From: Prochlorococcus sp. AG-449-J16
GTDB lineage: Bacteria > Cyanobacteriota > Cyanobacteriia > PCC-6307 > Cyanobiaceae
Direction: 5' to 3'
Assembly (NCBI GenBank): GCA_003209565.1
Contig: QCQK01000015.1
Span: forward strand, 1 to 36,877
Length of the DNA: 36,877 nucleotides
Below, piece by piece: positions 34,701 through 36,877 of the stretch. Both the position numbers and the translations under genes were made by a program. How positions within the stretch are numbered: position 1 is the stretch's first letter; every line of letters begins with the position of its first letter. Below the pieces are notes generated by a model. That model was not told where the DNA came from. It saw only the letters and a list, made by a program, of their open reading frames with translations, and did not search any database.

Positions 34701-36877
34701 TTAAGAGACTAAAGATTTCAAATTAACATTGAATGATTTATTTTCTAATAATTTGCATGCTCCTTGGATATCTCCAATACAGAATTGTTCACCAAATTTT
34801 ACATAAGTAACACTATTTTTATTTCTTACTGCAGCTATTACTGGAATCTTAATTCCACATTTTCCTTTTTCTGGTTTAAATTTAATCAAACAGTCTCTTA
34901 ATGTATTTTGTACTCTTATGTCAGATGCTTGAGAGCTTTCAAGATTAATAATAAGCAATTTAAGGTTATCTATTTCTCTACAATCATCAATTATTAATTG
35001 AGTCTTATCACTTTTTTTATCAATAGTTCCCCATACCAATAATCTAGTATCAGTTAAAAGAAATTCTGATAATCTAATATAGGTTTTTGGAAAGACAACT
35101 GCTTCGCAACTTCCTGATAGATCTTCAAGTTGAACAATAGCCATCCTATCTCCTTTTCTCGTTGTGATTTGCTTTAATTCAGGTATCATTCCAACTAAAG
35201 AGACTTTGCTTCTATCATTTGTTTCTTCTAACTTCGAAATGCTAATAGGAGATATAAGTTTTGCAGGCTTAGTTAAATGTTTTAGTGGATGATCAGATAA
35301 ATAAAAGCCTAATAGCTGCTTTTCTAACTTTAACTTCTCAATAAGTGAATAATCATCAACCTTAGTTAATTGTGAATCTGAAAAAGCAACATTAGAAAAT
35401 TCTTCTTTAGAGTCAAATAAATTTCCTTGCCCAGATAATCTATCACGATTTCTTGAGGAGGCCCAATCAATAACATGTTCAAGATCTGACAATAACTGAG
35501 CTCTATTATTTTCATTTGAAAACTCATCTAGTGCTCCACAATGAATTAGAGATTCAAGACTTCTTTTGTTAAGAACATTAGATGGCAAACGATCGCATAA
35601 ATCCGATAATGACTTGTAAATTCCAAAACTATTTCGGTTTTCAATTATATTTCTTATTGCAGAATCTCCTAAATTTTTAATTGCAGATAGCCCGAATAAA
35701 ATCTGATTATTCTTGATAGTGAAATCAATACCAGAGAAATTAATGCTTGGTGAAATAACTTCTATACCCATGGAATAACAATTAGAAATATATCTTTGCA
35801 TCTTGTCGCTAGAGCCAGAATTTACACTTAAAAGGGCCGCCATATATGCAACAGGAAAATGGGCTTTTAAAAATGCAGTTTGATAAGTTACAGCACCATA
35901 AGCAGTTGAGTGACTTTTATTAAAACAATATTCTGCGAATAGAACCATTTGATCAAAAAGATCATTAGCTAATTTTTCATTTACACCTTTCTTCATAGAT
36001 CCATCAACAAAAATATTCCTATGCTTAACCATCTCAGATATTTTCTTTTTCCCCATTGCTCTTCTAAGTAAGTCAGCATCGCCTAAAGAATAACCGGCTA
36101 AGTCTTGAGCAATTTTCATGATTTGTTCTTGGTAAACCATAATTCCGTAGGTTTCAGTAAGAATTGACTTAATAAAAGGATGAGGAAAATCAACTTTCTC
36201 ATTCCCATTTTTTCGATTTATGAATTTAGGTATAAGGCCTGCATCAAGGGGACCGGGTCTATAAAGAGCCAGTATTGACGAAATATCCTCGAGAGAATTA
36301 GGTTTGAAATCTTTAACTACCTGTTTCATACCAGAAGATTCAAGCTGAAATACACCTTCAAGATCTCCTTTCCCGATAAGCTCAAAGGTCTTGTCATCAT
36401 TTTGAGGTAACTCATCAATATTTATCTTCTTTCCAGTAGATTGATTAATAAGAGAAACTGTCTTTTCAATCATCGTAAGATTCTTAAGGCCCAGGAAATC
36501 CATTTTCAATAATCCAAGTGATTCAATATCATCCATAGAATATTGAGTTATTATTTGTCCTTCATTATTTCTTTGAAGAGGAACAAGTTCATCAAGCGGA
36601 TCTGAGGCAATAACAACTCCAGCAGCATGAACTCCATACGTTTTATTAGTTCCTTCAATTCGCAAAGCTAAATCAACCCATTTTTTCACTCCATTATCAT
36701 TAATATATTTATCTCTAAATTCTTGACTAGGAGAATTCTTATCAATCATTTCATTTAATTTATAAGGTTTCCCTCTTACAACCGGTATTAACTTAGCCAG
36801 TTTATCTGCCTCTCCGTAAGGGATATCTAGAACTCTTGCAACATCTTTTAAAACTGCCTTAGAGGTCATTTTATTGA
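34701..36877 (-). CDS. dnaE: DNA polymerase III alpha subunit (5' end beyond the window)
   Basis: Replicative polymerase; about 724 C-terminal residues of an expected 1,150-1,200 are present. The frame stays open through the right edge, and the context N-K-M-T-S-K-A-V-L-K-D-V-A-R-V is internal to the family, so the ATG at 36869 is not a start. Visible parts are the palm segment LLKMDFLGLKNLTMI (containing the third catalytic Asp by comparison with E. coli). LYRPGPLDAGLIPKFINRK and DADLLRRAMGKKK in the fingers follow. An HhH region with LPSNVLNKRSLESLIHCGALD and an OB domain (LVGMIPELKQI..LEDLSGSCEAVVF) complete it. The PHP domain and first two Asp are out of view. Confidence 0.96.
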   Translation of the reverse strand, partial: NKMTSKAVLKDVARVLDIPYGEADKLAKLIPVVRGKPYKLNEMIDKNSPSQEFRDKYINDNGVKKWVDLALRIEGTNKTYGVHAAGVVIASDPLDELVPLQRNNEGQIITQYSMDDIESLGLLKMDFLGLKNLTMIEKTVSLINQSTGKKINIDELPQNDDKTFELIGKGDLEGVFQLESSGMKQVVKDFKPNSLEDISSILALYRPGPLDAGLIPKFINRKNGNEKVDFPHPFIKSILTETYGIMVYQEQIMKIAQDLAGYSLGDADLLRRAMGKKKISEMVKHRNIFVDGSMKKGVNEKLANDLFDQMVLFAEYCFNKSHSTAYGAVTYQTAFLKAHFPVAYMAALLSVNSGSSDKMQRYISNCYSMGIEVISPSINFSGIDFTIKNNQILFGLSAIKNLGDSAIRNIIENRNSFGIYKSLSDLCDRLPSNVLNKRSLESLIHCGALDEFSNENNRAQLLSDLEHVIDWASSRNRDRLSGQGNLFDSKEEFSNVAFSDSQLTKVDDYSLIEKLKLEKQLLGFYLSDHPLKHLTKPAKLISPISISKLEETNDRSKVSLVGMIPELKQITTRKGDRMAIVQLEDLSGSCEAVVFPKTYIRLSEFLLTDTRLLVWGTIDKKSDKTQLIIDDCREIDNLKLLIINLESSQASDIRVQNTLRDCLIKFKPEKGKCGIKIPVIAAVRNKNSVTYVKFGEQFCIGDIQGACKLLENKSFNVNLKSLVS

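Noticed and set aside
1..36877. CRISPR arrays, tRNAs, insertion sequences or phage genes
   Set aside because: Reading through the gaps showed no regularly spaced repeats, cloverleaf-type sequences, transposases or integrases.

Overview
The window is a compact, very AT-rich piece of chromosome that reads as marine picocyanobacterium, almost certainly a high-light-adapted Prochlorococcus. The evidence is oxygenic-photosynthesis genes (psaK, psb28, gun4, a PAM68-type assembly factor), several small proteins of cyanobacterial type, short or overlapping gene junctions, and AT-driven codon use. I see no tRNA, rRNA, insertion sequence, integrase, CRISPR array or phage gene. No gene-free stretch exceeds 300 bases. 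It looks like core genome rather than a genomic island.

Layout. 1-2.4 kb: psaK converging on dxs. 2.4-5.2 kb: ilvA, scpB, a YggT protein and a MazG-like pyrophosphohydrolase. 5.3-10.8 kb: a tight rightward run of pyk, an ABC-type permease, bioY, lspA and a membrane Era-like GTPase. 10.8-14.1 kb: a 44-46 aa membrane protein, a PLP decarboxylase, tadA and a class V aminotransferase. 14.2-15.8 kb: glnA with an NtcA-type promoter and a strong terminator. 15.8-19.8 kb: a frameshifted methyltransferase, a small cyanobacterial protein, an RsbW-like ATPase, gun4, mnmH and psb28. 19.8-26.7 kb: a PerM-type permease converging on a long leftward cluster, rsmA-ispE-DUF3082-like-31 aa peptide-pdhB-secD-secF-60 aa protein. 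26.8-29.8 kb: an acidic hypothetical gene, rlmH, then umuD-umuC followed by a HEXXH protein. 29.9-36.9 kb: dnaG, an EamA exporter, a glycine-zipper protein, ruvA, rpsO, the PAM68-like gene, and dnaE running off the right edge.

How the genes fit together. Most are housekeeping: isoprenoids (dxs, ispE), central carbon (pyk, pdhB), nitrogen assimilation (glnA), replication and repair (dnaG, dnaE, ruvA, umuDC), translation and RNA modification (rpsO, rsmA, rlmH, tadA, mnmH), protein export (secDF, lspA) and photosystem assembly. The points that most deserve a second look are: (1) the HEXXH protein directly behind a LexA-box-controlled umuDC; (2) a methyltransferase split at a T7 tract that ends in a stop codon; (3) two very small membrane-protein genes that a length cutoff would miss; (4) scpB with no ordinary start codon upstream of its conserved N-terminus; (5) glutamine synthetase with Phe in place of the adenylylatable Tyr; and (6) umuD apparently translated from TTG on an almost absent leader. 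I found nothing that amounts to a clearly new defence or mobile system.
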